Part shown: positions 5,454-5,540 of the stretch, piece after piece
Numbering within the stretch: position 1 is the stretch's first letter
Layout of the letters: every line of letters begins with the position of its first letter
Assembly (NCBI GenBank): GCA_023129355.1
Contig: JAGMCC010000084.1
Coordinates: forward strand, 1-5,540
DNA length: 5,540 nt
Direction: 5' to 3'
Source: Dehalococcoidia bacterium
GTDB taxonomy: Bacteria > Chloroflexota > Dehalococcoidia > E44-bin15
Program-made: the position numbers and the translations under genes
The notes under the pieces: generated by a model
Database searches by the model: none
What the model was told of the DNA's origin: nothing
The model's input: only the letters and a program-made list of their open reading frames with translations

Positions 5454-5540
5454 TTTTTGATCTCCTTTGCTTGTATGACTGCTTTAGCCTCATCCGCACC
5501 TCTCATGAAAGCTTCAATGCTGGATTTCATGAACTTTGGT
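5450..5540 (-). CDS. Partial CDS, C-terminal 29 residues; probably indolepyruvate:ferredoxin oxidoreductase beta subunit
   Basis: An open minus-strand frame enters from the window edge and ends with TGA at 5452-5450, overlapping the ligase start codon. The visible peptide begins [19 protein letters not shown] and ends QAKEIKK. The pattern of a short helix in which residues such as 'xNxxAFxxGxxxA' close the protein resembles the C-terminal tail of IorB/2-oxoacid:ferredoxin oxidoreductase gamma-type subunits. Such genes are often found directly before paaK and an ACT gene in anaerobes. IorAB converts aryl-pyruvate, CoA and oxidised ferredoxin to arylacetyl-CoA and CO2, or works in reverse. The frame and overlap are solid evidence for a gene. 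The identity is an inference from a very short tail plus gene order. It carries the ligase's ribosome-binding site within its last codons. Confidence 0.6.
   Translation of the reverse strand, partial: PKFMKSSIEAFMRGADEAKAVIQAKEIKK

Overview
The window looks like a chromosomal segment of an anaerobic bacterium with aromatic-amino-acid and aryl-CoA metabolism. All starts chosen here are ATG. Where a ribosome-binding site is visible it is a classical purine-rich Shine-Dalgarno, and a sigma70-like promoter stands before the first gene. These are bacterial traits. The enzyme set (type I-beta DAHP synthase, AMP-forming phenylacetate-CoA ligase, and what is probably the tail of an indolepyruvate:ferredoxin oxidoreductase beta subunit) fits strict anaerobes. 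Together with the dense, partly palindromic intergenic repeats, my best guess is Chloroflexota (Dehalococcoidia-like). A sulfate-reducer-type lineage is the alternative. This placement is inference from style, not from a database match.

Layout: positions 1-795 hold no convincing protein gene. Positions 1-490 are a mosaic of short dispersed-type repeats: a 51-52 nt direct repeat with an inverted partial copy, a perfect 8-bp hairpin, a 13-nt direct repeat, and a 13-nt inverted pair that brackets the block. A likely promoter (712-740) follows. The plus strand then carries a PaaI-type hotdog thioesterase (796-1200), a DAHP synthase with an N-terminal regulatory-type domain (1265-2281), and a class I/II PLP aminotransferase (best start 2461, end 3648). 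The minus strand carries, in transcription order, the cut-off 3' end of a gene (5540-5450), a phenylacetate-CoA ligase overlapping it by ATGA (5453-4149), and a small tandem-ACT protein (4104-3694). The two gene sets converge on a 45-bp gap.

How the genes may work together: DAHP synthase commits carbon to the shikimate pathway. The aminotransferase could interconvert aryl-pyruvates and aromatic amino acids. The oxidoreductase/ligase pair would interconvert aryl-pyruvate, arylacetyl-CoA and arylacetate, and the thioesterase could hydrolyse arylacetyl-CoA. The tandem-ACT protein is a plausible amino-acid sensor. The window can therefore be read as an aromatic 2-oxoacid node with biosynthetic and aryl-acid branches facing each other. 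Each enzyme family is well known. The co-regulation, the substrates and the direction of flux are inference.
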